A stretch of 64,000 nucleotides of DNA from Planctomycetota bacterium (GCA_016209705.1 JACQVR010000116.1:1-64000), one strand, 5' to 3'; numbered from the stretch's first letter, positions 16,450 through 26,154 are shown. Numbers and translations: made by a program. Notes: generated by a model not told the origin, from the sequence alone.

Positions 16450-16481
16450 CGTTACAAATAATTTTCAAAATATATCGTAAC
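16420..16481 (+). repeat. Tandem pair of 31-bp GTTAC/GTAAC units, locus 3
   Basis: Two direct, abutting 31-bp units (16420-16450 and 16451-16481), each GTTAC-N21-GTAAC with central CTCAAAA or TTCAAAA. The first unit encodes the last residues and stop of the LPS kinase. The second ends 2 nt before the waaF GTG and contains TATATC, 7 nt from that start. The middle is clearly AT-rich compared with flanking genes. Confidence 0.88.
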
Positions 16482-16483
16482 AG

Positions 16484-17494
16484 GTGAAGATTCTCGTCAA
16501 GGGGAACAACTGGCTGGGCGATGCCGTGATGAGCCTGCCGGCGCTTCGCGCGCTGCGCGAGATGAAGCCGCGCGCGCACATCTCCGTGCTCACCCACCGC
16601 TCGATCGAGAGCCTGTACCGGACCGTCCCCCCGATCGACGAAACGATCCCTTATCCCCGGGAGGATCGAGGCGCCGCCCGAGGATGGGTCGACGTGGTCT
16701 CGGACCTGCGCCGGCGGCGGTTCGACGCGGCGATCATTTTTCCCCGGTCCTTTTCGTCCGCCCTCACGATCTTCAGCGCCCGCGTCCCGCGCCGCATCGG
16801 CTATCGCGGCGACGGGCGCTCCGCGCTCCTCACAGATCCCATCGACCGGGAAGAACGGCTCCTTCGCGCGCATCGCATCCACTACTACCACCATCTGCTG
16901 GAGGCGCTCGGATCGCCGCCGCCCCCTTCAGCTCCCCGCATCGAGATCCTTCCCGATGCCGATACCTGGGCGGCCGAACGCCTGCCCGCGGGCCGGCCGC
17001 TCATCGGTTTGAATCCCGGCGCGACGTACGGATCCGCCAAACAATGGTTCCCCGAGCGCTTCATCGAGGTGGGACGCCGGACCGCGCGCCGCCTCGGAGC
17101 GCGCCTAGTCGTGATCGGGGGCCGTTCCGAAGCGGAATTGGCCCAGCGCGTCGCCGCGGGCATCGGCTCCAATTCGATCTCGCTGGCGGGAAAGACGGAC
17201 CTTCCCCAGTTGGCGGCCGTCCTGCATCGATGCGATCTTCTAGTCACCAACGACACGGGTCCGATGCACGTCGCGGACGCCGTCGGGACGCCGACCGTCG
17301 CCATCTTCGGCCCCACGGACTGGGTCACGACGCCTCCTTTCGGCCGCCGCCATCTCATTGTCCGCAAGGAGATCGAGTGCAGCCCGTGCCTGAAACGGAC
17401 CTGCCCGCTCGGGCATCATCACTGCATGAAATGGATTTCCCCGGACGACGTGACGGAGGCGATCGAACGTATCATGGAAAGGAGAAGGCCATAG
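16484..17494 (+). CDS. waaF: ADP-heptose:LPS heptosyltransferase II (WaaF)
   Basis: A 336-residue GT9 enzyme that adds the second heptose of the LPS inner core from ADP-L-glycero-D-manno-heptose. It shows VKGNNWLGDAVMSLPAL at the N-terminus, the WaaF-type GLNPGATYGSAKQWFP loop, LVTNDTGPMHVADAVGTPTVAIFGPTD, and the Cys-rich C-terminal segment CSPCLKRTCPLGHHHCM typical of heptosyltransferase II. The length fits the family. The GTG start lies 2 nt after a 31-bp repeat with no separate ribosome-binding site. The repeat's TATATC is 7 nt upstream, so the mRNA may be leaderless. Confidence 0.92.
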   Translation: MKILVKGNNWLGDAVMSLPALRALREMKPRAHISVLTHRSIESLYRTVPPIDETIPYPREDRGAARGWVDVVSDLRRRRFDAAIIFPRSFSSALTIFSARVPRRIGYRGDGRSALLTDPIDREERLLRAHRIHYYHHLLEALGSPPPPSAPRIEILPDADTWAAERLPAGRPLIGLNPGATYGSAKQWFPERFIEVGRRTARRLGARLVVIGGRSEAELAQRVAAGIGSNSISLAGKTDLPQLAAVLHRCDLLVTNDTGPMHVADAVGTPTVAIFGPTDWVTTPPFGRRHLIVRKEIECSPCLKRTCPLGHHHCMKWISPDDVTEAIERIMERRRP

Positions 17495-17507
17495 TCCGAA
17501 GTCCGGA

Positions 17508-17774
17508 GTCATGGGAGAGCGGGAGATGCGAGGAGATCGCGTGATACGAGGAGATCAGGTGACGCGGCCCCTGAGTCTAAGGAGCTGTAAATAAATAACA
17601 GATGCGAATACGGGTGGAAGGCTTGAACCGCCAAAACAGTCAAACCGCCAAAAGGCCGCGCCAAAAGAGACTCGAATGGCGATTTGGCGTTTTTGCGGTT
17701 TATCCGGAAATAGAGCATTTATTTTTGCACGAACCCTTATCTCCCGATCTCCGGATATCTCCTCATCTCCTTAA
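17508..17774. repeat. Nested palindromic repeat block (GGAGAT outside, CCGCCAAA inside)
   Basis: The 298-nt gap 17495-17792 is filled by nested inverted arms. Outer arms are GGAGAT-type (about 17508-17553 and 17734-17774). A middle pair is AT-rich (GTAAATAAAT near 17588 against ATTTATTTTT near 17720). Inner arms are CCGCCAAA units (about 17625-17660) against GGCGATTTGGCG (about 17680-17703). A different repeat family appears to have been inserted inside another. Confidence 0.82.
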
Positions 17775-17792
17775 AAAAGGAATTCTTTCAGG

Positions 17793-18554
17793 ATGAGTCA
17801 TCCCCGCATCTCCGCGGTCGTCATCTGCGGCAACGAAGAAGCCAACATCGGCGACTGCCTCGATAGCGTGACGTGGTGCGACGAGATCGTCGTCGTGGAT
17901 TCGATGAGCACGGACCGCACCGCGGAGATCGCCCGCCGCTTCACGGACAAGGTGCTCCAGCGTCCCTGGCCCGGCTACGTCGCCCAGAAAAATTTCGCCC
18001 TCGAACAGGCCACCGGAGACTGGATCGTGTCGCTGGACGCGGACGAGCGCTGCACGCCCGAGCTGCGGGAGGAACTGCTTCGCGTCCTCGCGGAGGCGGA
18101 CGGCATCGACGGCTTCCTCGTGAAGCGGCACGTACACTACCTGGGGCGGTGGATCAATCACGGCGGATGGTATCCCGACTACAAGCTCCGGATCGTACGG
18201 CGGGGTCGCGCCCGCTGGACGGGCGACGACCCGCATGACAAGCTGGTTACCGAGGGGCGGACCCGCGACCTCGAGGGCGAACTGACTCACACCACCTACC
18301 GGGACTTCGCCCACCAGCTTCGCGTGATCGGTCGGTTCAGCGACATCGTCGTCGATGGATGGATTCGGAAAGGCCGCCCTCCGTCTCTGTTCAAGGCCCT
18401 CTTCCACCCGCCGATCAAGTTCCTGGAGTGCTACGTGTGGAAACTCGGCTTCCTCGACGGATGGCCGGGATTCGTCATCGCCGCCGCGTCGGCGTTCTAC
18501 GTCTTCACCAAGCACGTCAAACATCGGGAGCGAATGAAAACCGTTGACCGTTGA
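17793..18554 (+). CDS. GT2 family glycosyltransferase (WaaE/KdtX-like)
   Basis: A 253-residue inverting glycosyltransferase. It has ISAVVICGNEEANIGDCLDSV at the nucleotide-binding N-terminus, VVDSMSTDRT, and the metal-binding SLDADER motif. The sequence FLVKRHVHYLGRWINHGGWYPDYKLRI is typical of WaaE/KdtX-like LPS-core beta-glucosyltransferases. A short hydrophobic helix near the C-terminus (FVIAAASAFYVF) may tether it to the membrane. Its stop codon falls in the second unit of a GTTGACC repeat, and the terminal KTVDR is repeat-encoded. It is followed by a GT4 gene and kdsB on the same strand. Confidence 0.88.
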   Translation: MSHPRISAVVICGNEEANIGDCLDSVTWCDEIVVVDSMSTDRTAEIARRFTDKVLQRPWPGYVAQKNFALEQATGDWIVSLDADERCTPELREELLRVLAEADGIDGFLVKRHVHYLGRWINHGGWYPDYKLRIVRRGRARWTGDDPHDKLVTEGRTRDLEGELTHTTYRDFAHQLRVIGRFSDIVVDGWIRKGRPPSLFKALFHPPIKFLECYVWKLGFLDGWPGFVIAAASAFYVFTKHVKHRERMKTVDR

Positions 18555-18590
18555 CGGTTGACCGCTGACCAGAGATCCTTACGGTCAACG
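18538..18590. repeat. GTTGACC heptamer repeats
   Basis: Units CGTTGAC, CGTTGAC, GGTTGAC, CGCTGAC in tandem, with one inverted unit (GGTCAACG) just before the GT4 start. It contains the stop of the GT2 gene and forms the whole spacer to the next gene. Confidence 0.82.
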
Positions 18591-19706
18591 ATGCGGATCG
18601 CCCTACTGATCGAGAAATTCGGCGCCACGGGAGGAGCCGAACGCCAAGTTGCGGCGCTCGCCGGCGCGCTCGCCGCGCGCGGGGAATCGGTCCACGTCTT
18701 CGCGTCCGCCGTCCGCGACAACGTCCGCCACGTCACGGCGACGGCGCTGGAAACCTCCGGCCCTCGCGCCTTCGCCCTTGCCGCCAAGGCCTCGGTTCAG
18801 GCGGAACGATTCGACGTCATCCACAGCTTCGCCCGCACGCTCTCCCAGGACATCCTGCGACTCGGCGGCGGCGTGCACGCGGAGTATCTGAAGCGCATGG
18901 AGCCGGCGCGCTCGGCGATCGGCCGCTGGTTCAGCCGCGTCAACCCGAAGGAGCGCGCGATCCTGCGCCTGGAGCGCGACTCTTTCGATCCGTCGGCCAC
19001 CCGCCTGATCCAGGCGGTTTCGCATCGGGTCAAGGAGGAAGTGAGCCGCCACTACGGCGTCGATCCGACCCGAATCGTCGTGACGCACAACGCGGTCGAC
19101 ATCCACCATTTTCATCCCGGCCTGCGGGAACATCGAGCGCACGTCCTGGCGGCGCTTTCGCTTCCGGCGGACACGTTTCTGGTCCTCTTCGCCGGCGGCG
19201 GGTTCAAGCGCAAGGGATTGGCGTCGGCGATCCGATCCCTGGCGCTGCTTCCTTCCGGATCGCACGCGTGTCTGATCGTTCTGGGTTCCGGCGACGCGGG
19301 ACCCTGCGAACGCCTGGCGGAGCGGCTGAAGGTGAACGCGCAGTTTCTCGGCTCTCTGGCCAAGATCGAACCCTACTACGGCGCGGCGGACGCGCTCGTC
19401 CTCCCGACGCTTTACGATCCCTTCCCCAATGTCTGCCTCGAAGCCATGGCCTGCGGCGTGCCGGTCGTCGTCACCCGCGTGGCGGGCGTCTCCGAAATCA
19501 TCGCCGACGGAATCGACGCCTTCGTCGTGGACGACCCCGGCAAGCCCGAAGACATCGCCCGCCGCCTCGAAAAGCTTCTCGATCCCGCGGCGCGCGCGGC
19601 GATGGGTCGCGCCGCCCGCGCCCTGGCGGAGCGACATCCCTTCGAACGCTATGTGGAGGAGACGCTGTCGCTCTACCAGACGGCGGCTACCCGGATGGGG
19701 GTTTAA
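18591..19706 (+). CDS. GT4 family glycosyltransferase (LPS core, WaaG-like)
   Basis: A 371-residue retaining glycosyltransferase with the GT-B fold. It has the N-terminal glycine loop FGATGGAERQVAALAGALA and the C-terminal donor-binding region ALVLPTLYDPFPNVCLEAMACGVPVVV, including the E-x7-E type motif. The layout matches WaaG-like LPS core transferases. The ATG at 18591 begins the conserved MRIALLIEKFG; an upstream in-frame extension is repeat-derived. The gene lies 1 nt from kdsB, so the two are probably co-translated. Confidence 0.87.
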   Translation: MRIALLIEKFGATGGAERQVAALAGALAARGESVHVFASAVRDNVRHVTATALETSGPRAFALAAKASVQAERFDVIHSFARTLSQDILRLGGGVHAEYLKRMEPARSAIGRWFSRVNPKERAILRLERDSFDPSATRLIQAVSHRVKEEVSRHYGVDPTRIVVTHNAVDIHHFHPGLREHRAHVLAALSLPADTFLVLFAGGGFKRKGLASAIRSLALLPSGSHACLIVLGSGDAGPCERLAERLKVNAQFLGSLAKIEPYYGAADALVLPTLYDPFPNVCLEAMACGVPVVVTRVAGVSEIIADGIDAFVVDDPGKPEDIARRLEKLLDPAARAAMGRAARALAERHPFERYVEETLSLYQTAATRMGV

Positions 19707-19707
19707 C

Positions 19708-20424
19708 ATGAAAATCCCCGTCACGATCGCGGTCATTCCCGCTCGATACGCCGCCAGGCGCCTTCCCGGCAAACCTCTCTTGCGGAAAACCGGAAAGTAT
19801 CTCGTCCAGCATGTGTATGAGCGGGTGATCCTGGCCAAGCGCGTGTCGCGCGTCCTCATCGCCACGGACGACGCGCGCGTGGTTCGCGCCGCGGAGTCGT
19901 TCGGCGCCGAAACGGTCCTGACGTCGAGGCGCCATCCCAACGGCACGTCGCGCTGCTGGGAGGCCGTGCGAAGCATCTCGTGCGAGCGCATCATCAATGT
20001 GCAGGGCGACGAACCCGAGGTCGATCCCCGAACGATCGACTTGGTGGAGAAGCTGCTCGACGAGGCCGAAATGACCACGGCGGCCACCGCCTTCGCGTCG
20101 GAAGCGGAGGCCGACTTGCCGCAGCGGGTCAAGGTCGTCTTGAACCGCGACGGATTCGCGCTCTATTTTTCGCGTTCGCGAATTCCCTTCTCGGGACCGC
20201 CGCGGCTGCATGTCGGGATCTACGGGTACCGCCGCCGCTGTCTGAGCCGGCTGGTTCGACTGCGCCCCACGCCGCTGGCGGAGCAGGAGCTCCTGGAGCA
20301 ACTGCGCGCGCTGGAACATGGGATCGGGATACGGGTCGGCCTCCTGCGGTGGCCGTGCGCAGGAGGGATCGATACGACCGAGGATTACGAAGCGTTTGTG
20401 CGGAGGTGGGAAGGGAACGGCTAG
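19708..20424 (+). CDS. kdsB: CMP-Kdo synthetase (3-deoxy-manno-octulosonate cytidylyltransferase)
   Basis: KdsB activates Kdo with CTP to CMP-Kdo, the donor for the LPS inner core. The 238-residue product has VIPARYAARRLPGKPLL (CTP binding), QHVYERV, LIATDDARV, the HPNGTSR motif, and IINVQGDEPEVD for metal and substrate binding. It is slightly shorter than the usual ~245-250 residues. GGGGGTTTAAC precedes the ATG. The TAG stop is part of the CTAGGAG end of a dispersed element. Confidence 0.9.
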   Translation: MKIPVTIAVIPARYAARRLPGKPLLRKTGKYLVQHVYERVILAKRVSRVLIATDDARVVRAAESFGAETVLTSRRHPNGTSRCWEAVRSISCERIINVQGDEPEVDPRTIDLVEKLLDEAEMTTAATAFASEAEADLPQRVKVVLNRDGFALYFSRSRIPFSGPPRLHVGIYGYRRRCLSRLVRLRPTPLAEQELLEQLRALEHGIGIRVGLLRWPCAGGIDTTEDYEAFVRRWEGNG

Positions 20425-20543
20425 GAGATTGTCGGGATATTGGAGATACGGAGTTGTACCATACCGCACATTACATTGGGGAGTCTTATCACCTGCATCT
20501 CCTATATCTCGACATCCCCTTGAATATCTCGACACGCTCCTAG
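20421..20543 (+). repeat. CTAGGAG...CTCCTAG dispersed element, copy 1
   Basis: A 123-bp element bounded by the 7-bp inverted ends CTAGGAG and CTCCTAG. It shares blocks such as GTCGGGAT, GGAGATA, TATCTCGACATCC and GAATATCTCGAC with copies at 27511-27627 and 58835-58950. The left end supplies the kdsB stop codon. The arms can pair, so the transcript may act as a terminator or processing site. Confidence 0.85.
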
Positions 20544-20590
20544 GAGCTCGGAGTTGCCTTTCTCCGAGCTCCAAGCTCCAAGCTGACCTT
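20544..20590. repeat. AGCTCGG/AGCTTGG repeat hairpin
   Basis: GAGCTCGGAG faces CTCCGAGCTCC and further CAAGCTC units, forming a hairpin directly abutting the CTAGGAG element. The remaining ~100 nt before pyrG contain no recognised gene. Confidence 0.75.
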
Positions 20591-20592
20591 GA

Positions 20593-22341
<1,749 letters not shown>

Positions 22342-22396
22342 CGACCATTTGGCGGTTTAAGCCTTACAAAGGAAGCGGCGACCGGAGGGCGCGAGC

Positions 22397-22750
22397 GTGA
22401 CGGAAAAACACGTCGACGAAGAATGGAAGCGGCAGGCGCAAGCCGAAAAAGAGCGCCTGGCGCGGCAGGAGGCGCAGGGGCGTCCAGGCCCGCCGCCGGC
22501 CGATTTCACGGCGCTCGTCTCCACGCTGGCCGCTCAGAGCATGATGGCGCTGGGATTGGGACAGCCCCCGGGCCCTGACGGAAAACCGCCGCCGCCCGAT
22601 CTGGATCGGGCCCAGTTCACGATCGACCTGCTCGACATGCTCTCGGAGAAGACGCGCGGGAATTTGACGCCGGAAGAGGAGCGCCACCTCACGGCGGTGC
22701 TTCACGAACTGCACCTGGCGTTCGTGGAGATGTCGGGTCGATCGAAGTAG
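22397..22750 (+). CDS. DUF1844 domain protein
   Basis: A 117-residue protein with a charged helical N-terminus and the DUF1844 core: FTALVSTLAAQSMMALG, then PPPDLDRAQFTIDLLDMLSEKTRGNLTPEEE and a C-terminal helix. The function of the family is unknown. The GTG start is preceded by GGAGGGC at about 9 nt. It lies 55 nt after pyrG and is probably co-transcribed with it. Confidence 0.87.
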   Translation: MTEKHVDEEWKRQAQAEKERLARQEAQGRPGPPPADFTALVSTLAAQSMMALGLGQPPGPDGKPPPPDLDRAQFTIDLLDMLSEKTRGNLTPEEERHLTAVLHELHLAFVEMSGRSK

Positions 22751-22756
22751 GAAGTA

Positions 22757-22965
22757 TTTGCGCACCGCGAAGGTTTTGCGCATAGCAGCGCAGAGACGTC
22801 GGAGCGCGGGGAGAAAAGAAGCTTTTCGTGCGTTTTCTCCGCGGTCTCGGCGCGCTCAGCGGTGAGATTCCGACCTCATTCCAAAGCGGCCCTATTCGTG
22901 AACCTCTTCTGGCGCTTTTGCGCCTTGGCGGTTTCCTTCCCTTCGTACCTTTGCAATTCGACTTG
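22757..22965. repeat. Mixed repeat arms (CGCAGAGA and CTTGGCG types)
   Basis: The gap 22751-23045 has no gene. GCGCAGAGACGTCGGAGCG (about 22783-22801) is mirrored by TCTCCGCGGTCTCGGCGCGCTC (about 22837-22858) around a GAAAAGAAGCTTTTC palindrome. Further right, TGGCGCTTTTGCGCCTTGGCGG (about 22913-22934) belongs to the CGCCAAA family seen at 17625 and 53893. Arms are more degenerate than in other tracts. Confidence 0.55.
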
Positions 22966-23045
22966 ACGCCGGGCGGTTCCGCTCATTAGCTTCTCGGCAT
23001 ATCTTTCACGAGGACCGCGCTGCGGAAATGGGCTATCGGATCAAA

Positions 23046-23143
23046 GCGCGGAGCTCCAAGTCCGATGTCCGATGTCCAAAGTCCTAGGTCGAGGCTCTCT
23101 CCGGGGCCCAGGACTTCGGACTTGGGACCTGGGACTTAGGACT
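23046..23143. repeat. AGTCC-type heptamer repeats with inverted arms
   Basis: Left units are AAGTCCG/ATGTCCG/ATGTCCA/AAGTCCT. Right units are AGGACTT/CGGACTT/GGGACCT/GGGACTT/AGGACT. A C/G-rich turn (CCGGGGCCC) lies between them. The same family recurs upstream of the WecG-like gene (51876-51955). Confidence 0.83.
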
Positions 23144-23171
23144 CCGCCGCACGCAAACGTGCGTGCGGCGG
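23144..23171 (+). promoter_or_regulatory. Hairpin leader directly before the urate-oxidase-like gene
   Basis: A perfect 11-bp stem (CCGCCGCACGC / GCGTGCGGCGG) with a 6-nt loop ends 17 nt before the ATG at 23189. The following TATGAGGGAGAACGCTC holds the ribosome-binding GAGGGAG. A similar stem followed by GCGGCGGTA...GAACGCTC occurs at 51955-52012, also right after an AGTCC tract. Confidence 0.5.
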
Positions 23172-23188
23172 TATGAGGGAGAACGCTC

Positions 23189-23869
23189 ATGGAAGCCAAC
23201 TTCGTCGTCAGTACGTTCATTCCGATGCTCTTGCGCTGGATCCACTTCCTGTCGGGAATCACGTGGATCGGCCACCTGTACTTCTTCAATCTGGTCGGAG
23301 GGAGCTTCGAAAAGACCCTCGACGCCGACAACCGCAAGAAAGTGGTGCCTCAGCTCAGGCCTCGCGCCCTGTGGTGGTTCCGCTGGGGCGCGATGTTCAC
23401 GATGCTCTCAGGGGTGGTCTACATCATCTGGGAGCAGTTCATCATGTCTCCGCAGCCCATGTTCTCCACGTGGTTCAGCGAGGGCAAGAACTGGTGGATC
23501 ACCATGGGCGGCCTCTTTGGCCTGATCATGTGGTACAATGTCTGGTTCATCATCTGGCCCAGGCAGAAGGTCATCATCCCGGCGGTGGCCAGCGGCAACA
23601 AGCCGGCGGACTTCGATCAGCTCGTGGCGACGGCGGGCAAGTTTTCCCGCGTCAATACGTACCTCTCGGTTCCGATGCTTTTCGGGATGGGCGGACGGTC
23701 CCACTTTCCCGTGGGCGACTCGGTGGGGCCGAATCTGGCCTGGATGGTGGCGGTCATCGTCGTCGGCATCGGCACGGCCTGGTACTTCATCTACAAAGTG
23801 GGTCCGAAGGTGGGGACGGAGTTCGCGGCGCCGGCCTCCCCGCCCGCCGCACCGCCGCCTCCCAAGTAG
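23189..23869 (+). CDS. Urate oxidase N-terminal (PuuD-type) membrane protein
   Basis: A 226-residue membrane protein with about five hydrophobic helices and the signature LLRWIHFLSGITWIGHLYFFNLV, matching the membrane domain of PuuD-type urate hydroxylases. In PuuD this domain is followed by a cytochrome c; here the protein ends in a Pro/Ala-rich tail without a CxxCH motif. Stand-alone versions are common in Planctomycetota and may be haem-dependent oxidoreductase or electron-transfer proteins, so a urate function is not implied. A convergent gene for a cupredoxin-like protein lies 13 nt away. Confidence 0.85.
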   Translation: MEANFVVSTFIPMLLRWIHFLSGITWIGHLYFFNLVGGSFEKTLDADNRKKVVPQLRPRALWWFRWGAMFTMLSGVVYIIWEQFIMSPQPMFSTWFSEGKNWWITMGGLFGLIMWYNVWFIIWPRQKVIIPAVASGNKPADFDQLVATAGKFSRVNTYLSVPMLFGMGGRSHFPVGDSVGPNLAWMVAVIVVGIGTAWYFIYKVGPKVGTEFAAPASPPAAPPPPK

Positions 23870-23882
23870 AGGTCACGAACCC

Positions 23883-24695
23883 TTACCGCGCTTCGAACAC
23901 GAAATCGGGGAGTTCGAGCGTTCCGCTGACCTCGATCGTCGCGGTCTGCACGAGTTCCTGCCGGCGCAGACCCTCCCCTTCGTGCCAGGCGGCGATTTCG
24001 TACCGGCCGGGGGGCAGGCTCTTGAACTCGAACGTCCCGTCTTCGCCGGTCACGGCGTGGAAGGGGTGATCGAAAATTCCCAGCCATCCCACCATCCATG
24101 GATGGATGTCGCACTTGAGACGCAGGATAGGCTGCGGTTCGTGAAATCTCCAGCGAAGGTTGGCTCCCCGATTGGCCAGCGTGACGTTGAACGCGGCGCG
24201 GCCTTGGCCCAACGAACGAACGTTGTGGCTGATCGAATCCGCGTTGTTCAGAAGGACGAGCTGGTGCGCCTGAGCCGTGGCCACGCGCGGCGCGTAAAAG
24301 CAGTCGCGGTTGTCGATCACGAGGGGTTGAGAAGGAATCTCGTAGACGAAATTCTCGATCGGTCCGCTCTTGACGAAGACGACGGTGTTGCGTAACCGGC
24401 CGTCCCGCACCTGAAGAGGATTGTCGCGCGCCAACGAGAGGTCGTCCTCTCCCTTGCGGTGCGCGGCGCAGTCCGACGTATTCCGCGGATCCGCGGGGGG
24501 TCGGGGGAGGCGGCCCTGGAAGAGGACCTTTCCCCGGATCGTTCCTGTCGTGGCGGGATCGGGAAGGCGGGCCGGGCGCTCGCACTGATCGCATAGGGCG
24601 TCTCCGCCTCGACCGCAGCCGAGCTGATTCCACAGGAAGATGAAGACGCCGATGGCCGCCACGGTGACCGCAAGGTGCAGGAGGCCCTTCTTCAT
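23883..24695 (-). CDS. Cupredoxin-like exported protein with carboxypeptidase-regulatory-like domain
   Basis: The 270-residue product begins with a hydrophobic export or membrane helix (LLHLAVTVAAIGVFIFLW) ending QLGCG, possibly a lipoprotein Cys. The central region has type-1 copper ligands: His in SISHNV, then KCDIHPWM with Cys, His and Met in plastocyanin spacing. A beta-sandwich ends ...TGEDGTFEFKSLPPGRYEIAAWHE, as in carboxypeptidase-regulatory-like domains. It would be a periplasmic electron carrier or copper protein. Being convergent with the urate-oxidase-like gene suggests but does not prove a link. A TAGGAT hexamer ends 6 nt before the ATG. Confidence 0.8.
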   Translation of the reverse strand: MKKGLLHLAVTVAAIGVFIFLWNQLGCGRGGDALCDQCERPARLPDPATTGTIRGKVLFQGRLPRPPADPRNTSDCAAHRKGEDDLSLARDNPLQVRDGRLRNTVVFVKSGPIENFVYEIPSQPLVIDNRDCFYAPRVATAQAHQLVLLNNADSISHNVRSLGQGRAAFNVTLANRGANLRWRFHEPQPILRLKCDIHPWMVGWLGIFDHPFHAVTGEDGTFEFKSLPPGRYEIAAWHEGEGLRRQELVQTATIEVSGTLELPDFVFEAR

Positions 24696-24701
24696 GCAGG
24701 C

Positions 24702-24707
24702 ATCCTA
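24702..24707 (-). promoter_or_regulatory. -10-like TAGGAT for the cupredoxin gene
   Basis: TAGGAT ends 6 nt before the ATG at 24695. No clear -35 is seen. The site merges with the flanking repeat. Confidence 0.28.
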
Positions 24708-24708
24708 G

Positions 24709-24806
24709 CGGAGATCGTCAGTATAGTGGAGACTTGGAGATGCGCTCCGCCACCCATCGGGCGTCGTATCGCCGGCCTCTCCACCATCTCGACATCTCCC
24801 AGCGGG
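24709..24806. repeat. GGAGAT-type repeat palindrome
   Basis: Left arm GGAGATCGTCAGTATAGTGG with AGACTTGGAGATG, right arm CTCTCCACCATCTCGACATC. The design resembles the CTAGGAG element (CCTAGCGGAGATCGTCAG at the left) but has diverged and lacks a clean right end. Confidence 0.65.
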
Positions 24807-24807
24807 A

Positions 24808-26154
24808 TCAGGCGGATTTTACCCGATCATTCGTCAGCGCGCGGCTCCCGCGGGCGCTGAGCGCTTCGATGATGAGCTTCGCGGCCTGGACGTTGGCCGC
24901 GTCCACGCTCGCGACGTTGAATTGCTCGTCCGGAGGCAGGTTGACGGCCGCCGACACGCGTTCCGCGTGCGCCTCTCCGATCCATGGCGCCAGCGCGCGG
25001 ATCAATCGCTCCTTGCCCGCTCGCTCCGCGCCCAGGACATCGTTCAAGTTCTGGAGTTGCCCCTCGATCTGTCGGACGTATTTGAGAATCACCTCGACGC
25101 GGTCCTGGGAGTTCTCGATGCCGGCGGCCAATTCGGGGTTCTGCCGGCGCATGAGATCGATGAACCGGATAAGTTCCTGGCCGAATCCCGCCAGGCGGGC
25201 GCGATCCTCGAGTTCTTGCCGGCGATCCAGAATCTGGGTGTCCTGCACTTCGGTCCGCTGCCGGGCGAAATCGTCGCCGGTCGCGGGCCCGAATTCATCC
25301 CGCTCGTACCGCACCGTCGAGCGCGACACGTGCGCTTCGAGGAACCGGTACACGTAGGCGCAGGAAGGGGCCTGGGAGGAGACCAGCGAGTTCGGGTAGC
25401 TGAAATCCACGGACCCGTCGCCGCACGTAATGACCAGTTTTCCGGATTGGGCCTTCAGAAGCTCGTGCACCATGGGGTTGAGATGGGGCGTGAAAAGCAC
25501 GCGGCCTTCCGCCAGCGGATAGGCGTCGAGGTCCACGGGTTGGCCGGCGCGGCGAGCGCCCAGCGACAGTTCCGGCAGAAAATCGGGATCGTCGGCGCTG
25601 TCCCCGGCGAGGGCCCGAATCGGAATGTCCGAGACCGACAGCGTGGCGAAGTGCAGGAATCGCGACGGATGGATCCACTCCTCCGCCATCGACGTGTCGC
25701 CCAGCGCGTACACGGGCACCCGCGATTTGCGGAAAAGCAGCTCGGCGGCTTCGTAGAGGCGGCGCGCGCGCAGCGCGGCGCGGCCCTTTTCGATCAGTTT
25801 TCCGCCGCGCGATTTCAGTCCGACGAGAACGCGCACGGTCCGCAGGGCGCTGAGCTCGCTCTTGCGCCGGTACCGTTCCGGATTCGCGGTCATCTGCTCG
25901 CAGAGCGAGACGATGTCGCGGATCCCCTCCCCCTCATACTCCTCGCGCCGGGCATGCAGTTCCTGCTCCAGGAGCGAGCGCGCCTCCAGATACGTCTGCC
26001 GCTCCTCCGACGTCAGCAGGGGCCCGGCCAGGCCGCCGTGGATGAATACGGCCTGCGCGTTCACGTCGGAGCGCGCGGCCAGTTCCAGCACTCGGGCCAG
26101 GAACGAAAGGTCGCCCCGCACATCCGAACACGCCAGGATCGTCGCGGTCGTCAT
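24808..26154 (-). CDS. Metallophosphoesterase-like protein with coiled-coil C-terminus
   Basis: The 448-residue product starts ATILACSDVRGDLSFLARVLELAA and continues AVFIHGGLAG, resembling the first motifs of the calcineurin-like phosphoesterase fold (SDxHGN, then GD). The key His and Asn positions are not preserved, so activity is doubtful. The middle has VPVYALGDTSMAEEW and VITCGDGSVDFSYPNS. The C-terminal third is strongly helical (about residues 300-400) and likely coiled coil. The function is unknown. The start at 26154 is supported by a promoter whose -10 lies at 26209-26214, inside a longer in-frame extension. Confidence 0.65.
   Translation of the reverse strand: MTTATILACSDVRGDLSFLARVLELAARSDVNAQAVFIHGGLAGPLLTSEERQTYLEARSLLEQELHARREEYEGEGIRDIVSLCEQMTANPERYRRKSELSALRTVRVLVGLKSRGGKLIEKGRAALRARRLYEAAELLFRKSRVPVYALGDTSMAEEWIHPSRFLHFATLSVSDIPIRALAGDSADDPDFLPELSLGARRAGQPVDLDAYPLAEGRVLFTPHLNPMVHELLKAQSGKLVITCGDGSVDFSYPNSLVSSQAPSCAYVYRFLEAHVSRSTVRYERDEFGPATGDDFARQRTEVQDTQILDRRQELEDRARLAGFGQELIRFIDLMRRQNPELAAGIENSQDRVEVILKYVRQIEGQLQNLNDVLGAERAGKERLIRALAPWIGEAHAERVSAAVNLPPDEQFNVASVDAANVQAAKLIIEALSARGSRALTNDRVKSA

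Noticed and set aside
20421-20543. Insertion sequence
   Set aside because: Inverted ends are only 7 bp, there is no transposase, and no target duplication is visible. Called a dispersed element instead.
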